A stretch of 64,000 bases of DNA from Mycobacterium sp. IDR2000157661 (GTDB lineage Bacteria; Actinomycetota; Actinomycetes; Mycobacteriales; Mycobacteriaceae). The translations under genes and the position numbers were made by a program. The stretch is from NCBI RefSeq assembly GCF_022317005.1, contig NZ_CP081006.1, forward strand, positions 248,001-312,000, written 5' to 3'. Position 1 is the first letter of the stretch, and every line of letters starts with the position of its first letter. A model generated the notes under the pieces. That model saw nothing but the letters and a program-made list of their open reading frames with translations. It was not told the DNA's origin and did not search any database. Below are positions 10,801 to 18,338 of the stretch, piece after piece.

Positions 10801-10940
10801 CCGGCGGCGATATGCGACACGGCGGACCGCACGAGCAGGGTGCTCTTGCCGGTGCCTGCGCCCCCGATGACCCGAACCACGCCGTGCGAACCCGGTCCGG
10901 TGAGCGTGGCCGGGGTCAGGTCGGTGTGCGGTGCGGACAT
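7824..10940 (-). CDS. adnA: ATP-dependent helicase-nuclease subunit AdnA
   Basis: Partner of AdnB in end resection, with 1038 residues. Seen: Walker A GGAGTGKS (26-33), a Walker B of the unusual form LLLVDDAQ near residue 252 in place of DE-x-Q, and a C-terminal nuclease core RGRVDRLE...VVVDVKTG...QLAMYQL near residue 927. The end carries CTHCPVRAMC, which with the upstream SDCPLRW cysteine forms the four-cysteine pattern of an AddB/AdnA-type iron-sulfur clasp around the nuclease. The ATG at 10940 sits immediately before a conserved N-terminus; longer readings have no family match. It is the first gene of the adnA-adnB pair. Confidence 0.95.
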   Translation of the reverse strand: MSAPHTDLTPATLTGPGSHGVVRVIGGAGTGKSTLLVRSAVSHIAAGMEPESILLLTGSARLGAQVRAAITSALLQAGGRTVVREPLVRTVHSYAFAVVRLAAQRNGDAPPRLITSAEQDGIIRELLAGDLEDGDRSAVAWPAHLRPALSTVGFATELRDLLARCTERGVDPVALQRIGRRAGRPEWLAAGRFAQAYEQIMLLRSAVGMAAPQATIPALGAAELVGAALEAFATDPELVAGERARIRLLLVDDAQHLDPQAARLVRVLSQGAALTVLAGDPNQAVFGYRGADPVLLRGDGPSITLTGSHRCAPAIADTITGIARRLPGADDGRVLTGAPGDPGSVAVRIATSPHAESALIADALRRAHLVDGTPWSEMAVIVRSVPRVGAVLTRTLAAAGIPVAAPAPTTPLADQPAVRSLLSVLAATARGLDAELAHLLVTGPIGRVDPVSLRQLRRALRRADSAQPPRSVDQLLIEALETGVDGLPENLHRALRRVQAVLEAAGRSAADGADPRYTLWQAWHRSGLQRRWLAASERGGPSGAQADRDLDAVTALFDVAEQYVNRTTGASLRGLIDHVAALGPPARDERADSDAVAVLSAHAALGREWEFLVVAGVQEGLWPNTVPRGGVLATQHLVDVLDGVTGEGGRVVSTRAPLLAEERRLLIAAMGRARSRLLVTAVDSDSGDESMLPSAFCTELAAVAGGDLDTTPPVTAPRVLTPAALVGRLRAVVCACDGAIDDAQRFCAAIQLARLATAGVAGADPAQWYARTPVSTAEPLWGGDEHTVTLSPSTLQMLSDCPLRWLLERHGGSDGRDVRSAVGSLVHALIADPATTESTMLRDLEKVWGKLPFDSNWYADNELGRHRAMVSAFAQWRAQTRGELTEVGTEVAVDGVIEGGDGRPQVRVRGRVDRLERDVEGRLVVVDVKTGKSPVSKDDAQRHAQLAMYQLAIAEGLVAQGDTAGGGRLVYLGKVGASGVAERQQDPLTADGRTEWRETVHKAAAATQGPDFVARINDGCTHCPVRAMCPAQAARGGR

Positions 10941-11003
10941 GAACGCATGACACCACGGGGGTCCGACAAGCGGCCGTCCGGCGAGGCTGGCAGCATCACG
11001 GTC

Positions 11004-11780
11004 GTGACCGAGCTCCTGCACGTGTACCGGTACGGCCCCGAGGACTCCGCGCAGGTGGTGGCGATCCACGGCCTGACCGGACACGGCAGGCGGTGGCAGA
11101 CGCTGGCGACCGGACACCTGGCCGACCTCTCCATCGCCGCACCGGATCTCATCGGCCACGGCCGCTCCTCGTGGGCGGCGCCGTGGACATTGGAGGCGAA
11201 CGCATCGGCGCTGGCCGCGCTGATCGATGCCGGGCGTCCCGCCGTGGTGGTCGGCCACTCGTTCGGCGGCGCGGTGGCGTTGAGCCTGGCTGCCGCCCGG
11301 CCTGAGCTGGTGTCGAGCCTGGTGCTGCTCGACCCCGCGGTGGCCTTGGACGGCGAGTGGATGCGCGACGTCGCCGAGAGCATGTACGACTCCCCCGACT
11401 ACACCGACCGCGCCGAAGCGCGCGCCGAGAAGGCCAACGGATCATGGGGGGAGGTGGACCCGGCCGAACTGGACCGCGAACTCGACGAGCATCTGATCGA
11501 CCTGCCCGGTGGCCGGGTCGGCTGGCGGATCAGCATACCGGCGATGCTTTCCTACTGGAGCGAACTGGCTCGCCCGGTCACATTGCCGCCCAAGGGGATA
11601 CCGACGACGGTGGTCCGGGCCACCGGCACCCGGCCGCCGTACGCCACCGACGACCTGATCGCCGCGCTGGCCGATCGGGTGGGCGCGAAATTCACTCTCG
11701 CGGAATGGGATTGCGACCACATGGTCGCACATGCGCGGCCCGTCGAGACGGCGGCGCTGATCCGTGAGCAACTGGCCTAG
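11004..11780 (+). CDS. lipV: Alpha/beta hydrolase, LipV-like
   Basis: Serine hydrolase of 258 residues, orthologous in position and sequence to M. tuberculosis LipV (Rv3203). Seen: an oxyanion HGLTGHG loop, the nucleophile elbow GHSFGG (Ser86), a DPAVALDGEW acid region and the catalytic histidine in CDHM (His239). No signal peptide was seen, so it should be cytosolic. The GTG at 11004 matches the family N-terminus (VTELLHVYRYG); an in-frame ATG at 10947 would add 19 poorly conserved residues. Two bases separate its stop from the next start. The natural ester substrate is unknown. Confidence 0.88.
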   Translation: MTELLHVYRYGPEDSAQVVAIHGLTGHGRRWQTLATGHLADLSIAAPDLIGHGRSSWAAPWTLEANASALAALIDAGRPAVVVGHSFGGAVALSLAAARPELVSSLVLLDPAVALDGEWMRDVAESMYDSPDYTDRAEARAEKANGSWGEVDPAELDRELDEHLIDLPGGRVGWRISIPAMLSYWSELARPVTLPPKGIPTTVVRATGTRPPYATDDLIAALADRVGAKFTLAEWDCDHMVAHARPVETAALIREQLA

Positions 11781-11782
11781 CC

Positions 11783-12079
11783 ATGCCGGCGATCACCGAC
11801 GAACAGATCGAGGCGGTGCGTGCGCTGGTGGCCGCCATCCCGCGCGGACGGGTGTCGACTTACGGCGACATCGCCGATGCCGCTGGGCTTTCCAGTCCCC
11901 GCATCGTCGCCTGGATCATGCGCACGGATTCGGCGGATCTGCCGTGGCACCGGGTCATCAGGGCCTCGGGGCGTCCGGCGCCGCATCTGACGACGCGGCA
12001 ACTGGAGATGCTGCGCACCGAAGGGGTGCTCGCACGAGACGGACGGGTCCCGCTGCGCGAGGTGCGCCACGAGTTCTAA
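11783..12079 (+). CDS. Alkyltransferase-like DNA damage sensor (ATL)
   Basis: Protein of 98 residues corresponding to the DNA-binding domain of O6-methylguanine methyltransferase. The active-site motif PCHR of true methyltransferases is PWHR here (Trp55), so it cannot accept an alkyl group. In other organisms ATL proteins bind O6-alkylguanine and pass the lesion to nucleotide excision repair. The helix-turn-helix region PRGRVSTYGDIADAAG and the base-flipping SSPRIV segment are intact. It is translationally coupled to the lipV-like gene (2 bp gap) and convergent with the next gene. Confidence 0.88.
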   Translation: MPAITDEQIEAVRALVAAIPRGRVSTYGDIADAAGLSSPRIVAWIMRTDSADLPWHRVIRASGRPAPHLTTRQLEMLRTEGVLARDGRVPLREVRHEF

Positions 12080-12930
12080 AGCACCAGGCGGACCAGCGCC
12101 GCGGTGCGCGCAAGGCCGGGGAACGCCGCCGCCGTCGACCTCGGATGCAACGCATGCACGGCGATGCGGAACATCAACGCCCGCAACAACATCTGCGACC
12201 ATTCAGGTAACGGGCTCCACCGCTCGATGAGCCCGTCGTCGGCCTCGCCCCAGGAAAGCGCGTCGACCACGGCGACCCCGGCCGCCCAGGGCGCCGGCCG
12301 CCAGTACGGGATGATGTCGGTGATGCCCGGGGCGGCGGTCCCCGCGAAAAGCACTGTGCCGTAAAGATCGCCGTGCACCAGCTGGCTCGGACTCTTGGTC
12401 GGCTTACGCAGGGCGGCCAGTTGGTTGAGCAGCTCGACCGAGCGCTGCCCGTCGGCCGAACCCGGCGCCACCCGGGCACCCGGCGGCAGCGAGTGCAGCG
12501 GCCGCTCCTCCCAGGCCGCGCGGTCGGCGGCGATGAACACGTCGACGTCGGCCCACGGCGCCACGGGCGGTTGGGTCAAGAAGCGCGGGCGCTCGAGTTT
12601 GGCCGTCGCCTCGTGCAGGCGCACCGCGGCCGAGACCACCTCGTCGTGGCGCGGTTCGGGGGTGCCCGCAACGAACGTGTCGGCCCGCCAGCCGGCCACC
12701 ACGTAGCGGCCGTCGGTGGAACGCACCGGCCGGGCCAGGCGCACACCGTCGATGAACAGCGTCTCGCGGACCTTGGCCGACCAGGCGGCGCGGGCGTGGT
12801 CGGCGACCATCGACAACACGACTTCGCCGCAGCGCCAGCCGCCTTCCCAGCTCGACCCCAACGGCACCGGCTGAACGCCGGTCAGCCCGAAGGCCGCCAG
12901 CACATGATCGGGCGGCCGCTCGACAGTCAC
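12076..12930 (-). CDS. Actinobacterial phosphotransferase-fold protein (TIGR02569-like)
   Basis: Conserved protein of 284 residues (Rv3205c type). A central QLVHGDLYGTVLF segment resembles the HGDL catalytic loop of aminoglycoside/choline kinases, but the usual asparagine and the following DxD are replaced (TVLF and IIPYW), so catalytic activity is doubtful. The start was placed at GTG 12930 because a TAGGCT box ends 6 nt before it, which suggests a leaderless message; GTG 12933 is adjacent. Its stop shares bases with the convergent atl stop. Function unknown. Confidence 0.8.
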   Translation of the reverse strand: MTVERPPDHVLAAFGLTGVQPVPLGSSWEGGWRCGEVVLSMVADHARAAWSAKVRETLFIDGVRLARPVRSTDGRYVVAGWRADTFVAGTPEPRHDEVVSAAVRLHEATAKLERPRFLTQPPVAPWADVDVFIAADRAAWEERPLHSLPPGARVAPGSADGQRSVELLNQLAALRKPTKSPSQLVHGDLYGTVLFAGTAAPGITDIIPYWRPAPWAAGVAVVDALSWGEADDGLIERWSPLPEWSQMLLRALMFRIAVHALHPRSTAAAFPGLARTAALVRLVL

Positions 12931-12936
12931 CACCTC

Positions 12937-12942
12937 AGCCTA
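12937..12942 (-). promoter_or_regulatory. -10 box (TAGGCT) of leaderless transcript
   Basis: TANNNT box whose end is 6 nt from the GTG at 12930, the spacing expected when transcription begins at the start codon. Confidence 0.5.
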
Positions 12943-12966
12943 AGCCGAGGACCGGCAAACCAGCCG

Positions 12967-14145
12967 TTAGTACATCACCATGTCGGGTTCGAGTTGCTTT
13001 CCCCAGGCGACGATTCCGCCCTGCACGTGCATGGCGTCGGAGAAGCCGGCCTTCTTCGCGATGGCCAGCACCTCTGCCGAGCGCACACCCGTCTTGCAGT
13101 AGAACACCGGAGTCCGGTCGACCTGCAGCCGCGACAGCGCCTCACCCGACTCGAAGGCGCCCTTCGGGATCAGTTGCGCGCCCTCGATGCGGTTGATGTC
13201 CCACTCGACGGGTTCGCGCACGTCGATCAGCGCCAGCGGCTTGCCGGAATCCATCAGTTCCTTGAGCTCGCGCGGGGTGATCGTCGCGTCCGAAGCAGCC
13301 TGGGTGGCCTCGTCGGACAGCACGCCGCAGAACGCCTCGTAGTCGATGAGCTCGGTGATCTTCGGTGTGGCCGGGTCCTTGCGGATCTTGATCGTCCGGT
13401 AGGTCATGTCGAGCGCGTCGTAGACCATCAGCCGGCCGAGCAGCGGCTCCCCGATGCCGGTGATCAGCTTGATGGCCTCGGTGCCCATCACCGACGCGAT
13501 CGAGGCGCACAGGATGCCCAGCACGCCGCCTTCGGCGCACGACGGCACCATTCCCGGCGGCGGGGGCTCGGGATAGAGATCGCGGTAGTTCAGGCCCAGA
13601 CCGTCGGGGGCGTCCTCCCAGAACACCGACACCTGGCCCTCGAAGCGGTAGATCGAGCCCCACACGTACGGCTTGCCCGCCAACACCGCGGCGTCGTTGA
13701 CCAAGTAACGGGTGGCGAAGTTGTCCGTGCCGTCGAGGATCAGGTCGTACTGGCCGAACAGTTCGACGGCGTTGTCGGGCTCCAGACGGAACTCGTGCAG
13801 GTTCACCTGGACCAGCGGATTGACCTCGAGGACGGAGTCGCGGGCGCTCTCGGCCTTCGATCGTCCGATGTCGGACTGGCCGTGGATGATCTGGCGCTGC
13901 AGGTTCGACTCGTCGACGACGTCGAACTCGACGATGCCGATGGTGCCGACACCGGCGGCCGCCAGGTACAGAAGGGTCGGCGAACCCAGCCCGCCGGCGC
14001 CGATGACGAGCACCCGGGCGTTCTTGAGCCGCTTCTGACCGTCCAGTCCGAGGTCGGGGATGATGAGGTGGCGGCTGTAGCGCGCGACTTCCTCACGTGT
14101 CAGTTCGGCCGCCGGTTCCACCAGCGGCGGCAACGGTGTGGACAC
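12967..14145 (-). CDS. moeZ: Adenylyltransferase/sulfurtransferase MoeZ
   Basis: E1-like enzyme of 392 residues that adenylates the C-termini of sulfur-carrier proteins (MoaD, ThiS and CysO types) and transfers sulfur for molybdopterin, thiamine and cysteine synthesis. Seen: a nucleotide-binding GAGGLGSP loop at 49-56, the ubiquitin-activating-like RQIIHG and DGTDNFATRYLVND segments, and a C-terminal rhodanese domain with active-site CKTGVRS (Cys350). The length matches the M. tuberculosis protein. It has a GTG start preceded by GAGGA. It reads away from the DUF3152 gene end with a 117-bp gap. Confidence 0.95.
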   Translation of the reverse strand: MSTPLPPLVEPAAELTREEVARYSRHLIIPDLGLDGQKRLKNARVLVIGAGGLGSPTLLYLAAAGVGTIGIVEFDVVDESNLQRQIIHGQSDIGRSKAESARDSVLEVNPLVQVNLHEFRLEPDNAVELFGQYDLILDGTDNFATRYLVNDAAVLAGKPYVWGSIYRFEGQVSVFWEDAPDGLGLNYRDLYPEPPPPGMVPSCAEGGVLGILCASIASVMGTEAIKLITGIGEPLLGRLMVYDALDMTYRTIKIRKDPATPKITELIDYEAFCGVLSDEATQAASDATITPRELKELMDSGKPLALIDVREPVEWDINRIEGAQLIPKGAFESGEALSRLQVDRTPVFYCKTGVRSAEVLAIAKKAGFSDAMHVQGGIVAWGKQLEPDMVMY

Positions 14146-14224
14146 CGTGTTGTCCTCGATTCACGTTGGTTGTTGGACTCCTGACCATCACATCAGGTAC
14201 CGGGTGCAACAGCAACGAGACCCC

Positions 14225-14260
14225 GGCGCTTCCCGCAGCCCTCGCGGGAGTGGGGGACGC
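14225..14260. repeat. Possible third, looser copy of the dispersed GC-rich repeat
   Basis: Inverted-repeat-rich stretch (CCCGC...GCGGGAG then TGGGGGAC) just after the DUF3152 gene on the minus strand. It shares the CGCGGGAG core with the copies at 3011 and 5861 but not the full tail, so membership is uncertain. It could equally be a weak terminator. Confidence 0.35.
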
Positions 14261-14262
14261 GC

Positions 14263-15306
14263 TCAGGCGATGGGGTACGGCCAGGGGTTGGGTTTGCAGG
14301 TCTCGTTGTCGGGCTGCACGGACTGCGGGTCGAATTTCGCCGCGTCGTTGTTGTTGGTCGAGAAGGTCTGCTGCATCATCACCGGCGCCAACTGGTCCTG
14401 GCCGCCGCAGGGCTCGTGCCGCTGGTAGCCGATCGCGTGACCCACCTCGTGGTTGATCAGATACTGCCGATAGGAGCCGACGTCGCCCTGGAACGGAACG
14501 GCGCCACGGACCCAGCGCGCCACGTTGATGAACACCCGCGGCTGGCCGCCGGCGTAGGCGGGGTTGTAGCAGCTGGCCTCCAGCTGGATGTCGTAGCCGC
14601 ACCCCTCGCGGACCGTCATCGGTGTGCTCAGCGACACCCGGAAGTCCGGCTGCACCCCCGAAGCCGCGTCGACGCGGGTGAACGCGAACTGCGGGTTGTG
14701 GGTCCAGCTCTTGGGGTTGGCCAGCGTCTCGCTGACCATCCGGGCGAAACCGTCGTCGCCGCCGAACGTCGCGGTGTCGATCCCGTCCTCGACCTCGACG
14801 GTGTAGGTGAACGTCTTCGCGGTGCCCTGGCCGACCTGCGGCGCGGTGCCCGGCACGACGTGCCAGGTCTTGGCGCCCACCTCGGTGAACGGACCACCCT
14901 CCGGCAGGATCCCGGTGGGCAGGTTCGCGTCGAACTCCGCGAGGCCCCTGGGCGGGGCGCCGATGATCGCGGTGGAGGCGACGCCGATGGTCGGCGGTCC
15001 CTGTACCGGCCCCTCGGACTCCTTCGACGCGGGCGCGCTGGTCCCGGTGATCGTCTGGTACACCACCACGGCGGTGACCGCGATCAGGATCGGCAAGGCA
15101 TAGGCGCGCCAGCCGTATGTCGAGATGAATCGCCCGAGCCAGGTCTGCTTGCGGACGCGACGGTGCTCTTCGCGGTTTGAGCGGACGCGGCCCGAGTCCT
15201 CGGCGAGCGGGTCGCGCTGGGCGCGCAACGGCTCGCGCCACTCACTGCGCAGGGCGGGTACACCCCCTCGAACTCCTGAGCCCCCGCGACGCCCTGACTC
15301 CATCAT
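14263..15306 (-). CDS. DUF3152 membrane-anchored putative zinc metalloprotease
   Basis: Rv3207c-type protein of 347 residues. An arginine-rich cytoplasmic head of about 75 residues is followed by one membrane span (ALPILIAVTAVVVYQTI) and a large extracytoplasmic domain. Near residues 284-300 it carries HEVGHAIGYQRHEPC, the metzincin zinc motif HExxHxxGxxH, and several cysteines that could form disulfides. This predicts a surface metalloprotease; no substrate is known to me. Two adjacent ATGs (15306 and 15303) open the frame. The first 15 codons have weak third-position GC, so the exact start is uncertain. Confidence 0.85.
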   Translation of the reverse strand: MMESGRRGGSGVRGGVPALRSEWREPLRAQRDPLAEDSGRVRSNREEHRRVRKQTWLGRFISTYGWRAYALPILIAVTAVVVYQTITGTSAPASKESEGPVQGPPTIGVASTAIIGAPPRGLAEFDANLPTGILPEGGPFTEVGAKTWHVVPGTAPQVGQGTAKTFTYTVEVEDGIDTATFGGDDGFARMVSETLANPKSWTHNPQFAFTRVDAASGVQPDFRVSLSTPMTVREGCGYDIQLEASCYNPAYAGGQPRVFINVARWVRGAVPFQGDVGSYRQYLINHEVGHAIGYQRHEPCGGQDQLAPVMMQQTFSTNNNDAAKFDPQSVQPDNETCKPNPWPYPIA

Positions 15307-15429
15307 CCTCTTCGCGTGCGGAGGTCGTACGTCACGCAGAACAGGATGACACAGGCCGGGGCCGGCAAGCTCCCGGCGCGCCACCCGGGCAGGGTGCCCG
15401 GCCTACCGTGCAGGGCGCGGCGACGGTAG

Positions 15430-15435
15430 TAGTGT
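15430..15435 (+). promoter_or_regulatory. Candidate -10 box (TAGTGT) for the TetR gene
   Basis: TANNNT box about 40 nt before the start of the TetR gene; predicted transcript start is near 15442. A GAAGGAAG ribosome-binding site follows in the leader. Confidence 0.35.
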
Positions 15436-15458
15436 CGTTGCGAAACCAGGCCAGCTGA

Positions 15459-16377
<919 letters not shown>

Positions 16378-16556
16378 GCCCCGGTCCCTTTCCGTTGGTC
16401 GACTTGCTCTGCCTCAGAAGGCTAGTGGACGCGCCGCCGACCCCGCGCCTGCGGTGAGTTCGCGCCCGGATGAGGCCTCCCGCACGGCGACCGAACCGAG
16501 TCCGGACCGTTACCGACACACAACCGGCTGAACCTCATCTGTCACTTCCACCTCGA

Positions 16557-16562
16557 TAGCAT
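16557..16562 (+). promoter_or_regulatory. Candidate -10 box (TAGCAT) for the MmpS-like gene
   Basis: TANNNT box about 50 nt before the ATG at 16612; predicted transcript start near 16569. Confidence 0.35.
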
Positions 16563-16611
16563 CGGGCGCGGCAAGTGTCATTGCGCCATCGACGACCCCG
16601 GGAAAACCCTC

Positions 16612-17394
16612 ATGAACAGGCCTTATACCGCTTCTTCTCCGTACTCGCTGACGCCGACGGAACGGATCCGCATCTATCCCGACGAGACGCCGGCCTACGA
16701 CGCCGGTCCGGGTTACGGCTCGGGTCATGGCCCGGACGACTACTCGGACGGCTACGACAGCCTGCACGAATTCGACGACTACAGCGACTTCGATCAGCAG
16801 CGCTATGACGAAGAACGCCTCGACCGGCATTGGATGTGGATCGCCGGTATCGCCGGGGTCATCCTGTTCGTCGCGGTCGGCACGACGGGGGTGATCCTCG
16901 GCGGTGGCGACAGCGGATCGGTGGCGGCCACCGTCACGTCGGCGGCGCCGACGACCTCCGCGGGGCCCGCCACGACGTCGGCTGCGCCGTCTGCGGCCAC
17001 ACCGGCGCCCGCGGTGCCCGCGCTGCCGCCGGAGACGGTCACCACCGTCAGCCCGACGGCCGAAACGACCGTCCATCCGACCCCCGCGCCCACCCCCGCA
17101 GCGGCACCGCCGCCCGCCCCGTCACCACGCACGATCACCTACCGGGTCACCGGTAACCGGCAGCTGATCGACCTGGTGACGGTGATCTACACCGACCAGC
17201 GGGGCGCACTGCAGACCGACGTGAACGTCGCGCTGCCGTGGGCGAAGACCGTCGTGCTGGATCCCGGAGTGGAATTGAAGTCGGTGACGGCGACGAGCGT
17301 CGCGGGTCAGCTGAACTGCAGCATCACCGACGCCGCCGGCACACTCATCACCGCGCAGAACAACAACTCGATGATCACCACCTGCACCCGGTAG
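16612..17394 (+). CDS. MmpS-like membrane protein with Pro/Ala/Thr-rich linker
   Basis: Protein of 260 residues (Rv3209 position). It has an acidic, Tyr/Asp-rich cytoplasmic head (residues 1-72), a single membrane span (WIAGIAGVILFVAVGTTGVIL), a 60-residue linker of Ala/Pro/Thr, and a C-terminal beta-domain of about 85 residues (TITYRVTGNRQLIDLVTVIYTD ... LNCSITDAAG) that resembles the periplasmic domain of MmpS proteins. No MmpL gene adjoins it, so it may serve another partner. It is convergent with the ferritin-like gene (5 bp gap). Confidence 0.8.
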   Translation: MNRPYTASSPYSLTPTERIRIYPDETPAYDAGPGYGSGHGPDDYSDGYDSLHEFDDYSDFDQQRYDEERLDRHWMWIAGIAGVILFVAVGTTGVILGGGDSGSVAATVTSAAPTTSAGPATTSAAPSAATPAPAVPALPPETVTTVSPTAETTVHPTPAPTPAAAPPPAPSPRTITYRVTGNRQLIDLVTVIYTDQRGALQTDVNVALPWAKTVVLDPGVELKSVTATSVAGQLNCSITDAAGTLITAQNNNSMITTCTR

Positions 17395-17399
17395 GCCGA

Positions 17400-18095
17400 T
17401 CAGGCCAGACCCAACTCCTCCATGCGCGAGGCGTGGGTGCGCTGCAACCGGTCGAAGAACTCCGTCATCTGGGTGAGGCCCTCGCCGCTGGCCATCACCA
17501 GGTCGACGAGTTCGTCGTGATCGGCCAGCACGAACTGGGCCTGCGTGATCGCCTCGCCGAGCAGGCGCCGCGACCACAGGGCCAGCCGGTGCCGCTGCTT
17601 GTCGCTGGCGGTCACCGCGGCCTGCACCTCGGCGACGACGAACTGCGAGTGGCCGGTCTCCGACAGCACCGCGCGCACCACGTCGGCGACCTCATCGGGT
17701 AGCGCGCCCGCGATCTCCAGGTAGAAGTCCGCGGCCAGCGCGTCACCGACATAGGTCTTGACCAGGGCCTCCAGCCACGTGCTCGGCGTGGTCAGCCGGT
17801 GGTAGTTCTCCAGCGCCGACGCGTACTTGGTCATCGCGGGCACAACGTCGACGCCGCGCCGCTCCAACGCGTCGCGCAACACCTCGTAGTGGTTCATCTC
17901 GGCGGCCGCCATGCAGGCCATGTTGATGCGTCCGCGCAGGTTGGGCGCCATCCGCGCCTCGTCGGTGAGCCGGTAGAACGCCGCCACCTCGCCGTAGGCG
18001 AGGAGCGCGAACAGTTCGGTGACACCGGGGTGATCGGCCGACACATCCGGGTTCACCGAGTCGCTCTGCTCCGCTGCGCGCGGCGTCGAGTTCAT
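17400..18095 (-). CDS. Ferritin-like-fold protein (Rv3210c type)
   Basis: Protein of 231 residues predicted to be mostly helical. Glu/His residues spaced as in ferritin-like four-helix bundles are visible (LLAYGEVAAFYRL, AAAEMNHYEVLRDAL, ADFYLEIAG, LSETGHSQFVVAEV), suggesting a di-iron or tRNA-hydroxylase-like fold; metal binding is inferred. A TAGAGT box lies 6 nt before the ATG, so the message is probably leaderless. It is divergent from rhlE. Confidence 0.8.
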   Translation of the reverse strand: MNSTPRAAEQSDSVNPDVSADHPGVTELFALLAYGEVAAFYRLTDEARMAPNLRGRINMACMAAAEMNHYEVLRDALERRGVDVVPAMTKYASALENYHRLTTPSTWLEALVKTYVGDALAADFYLEIAGALPDEVADVVRAVLSETGHSQFVVAEVQAAVTASDKQRHRLALWSRRLLGEAITQAQFVLADHDELVDLVMASGEGLTQMTEFFDRLQRTHASRMEELGLA

Positions 18096-18101
18096 GGCCC
18101 A

Positions 18102-18107
18102 ACTCTA
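18102..18107 (-). promoter_or_regulatory. -10 box (TAGAGT) of leaderless transcript
   Basis: TANNNT box 6 nt upstream of the ATG of the ferritin-like gene. Confidence 0.55.
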
Positions 18108-18149
18108 AACGCCGTCCGGCGCGTCGACCGCCCGGCGAGGCGGGCCAGG

Positions 18150-18155
18150 TACCAT
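18150..18155 (+). promoter_or_regulatory. Candidate -10 box (TACCAT) for rhlE
   Basis: TANNNT box that would start transcription near 18162 and give a 5' leader of about 177 nt before the rhlE ATG. No clear -35 was seen. Confidence 0.4.
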
Positions 18156-18188
18156 GGTCGAAGGCAGCGACACCGAGACGGCGTGAAA

Positions 18189-18307
18189 GCCGACTCCAGC
18201 TGCCGTGGAAATGTGCGTGCACGCAGTCGGCCCGCCTACCTCAGCGCAGGGCTTCGGGCTTAACTGGCAATAGCTTCGTCGAACTCGTGCGCGCGTGACG
18301 CAACGAG
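18189..18307 (+). ncRNA. Structured 5' leader of rhlE
   Basis: Two hairpins can be drawn by eye. The first pairs GCCGACT (18189-18195) with AGTCGGC (18225-18231) and encloses the perfect palindrome GCGTGCACGC (18215-18224). The second pairs CTCGTGCG (18284-18291) with CGCAACGAG (18299-18307) with one bulged base. Long structured leaders are known upstream of other bacterial RNA helicase genes, where they mediate cold or auto-regulation; that role here is inference. It matches no riboswitch class that I recognise. Confidence 0.4.
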
Positions 18308-18338
18308 GATCGACAACTGAAAGGCTATTCCCAAGCGT

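Noticed and set aside
10947-11003. Extended start (ATG 10947) for the lipV-like gene
   Set aside because: It adds 19 residues not seen in LipV and would overlap the adnA promoter region; the GTG at 11004 fits the family.
18154-18186. Ten-codon upstream frame before rhlE (ATG GTC GAA ... TGA)
   Set aside because: Its ATG lies inside the predicted -10 box, so it would not be part of the transcript, and it has no ribosome-binding site.
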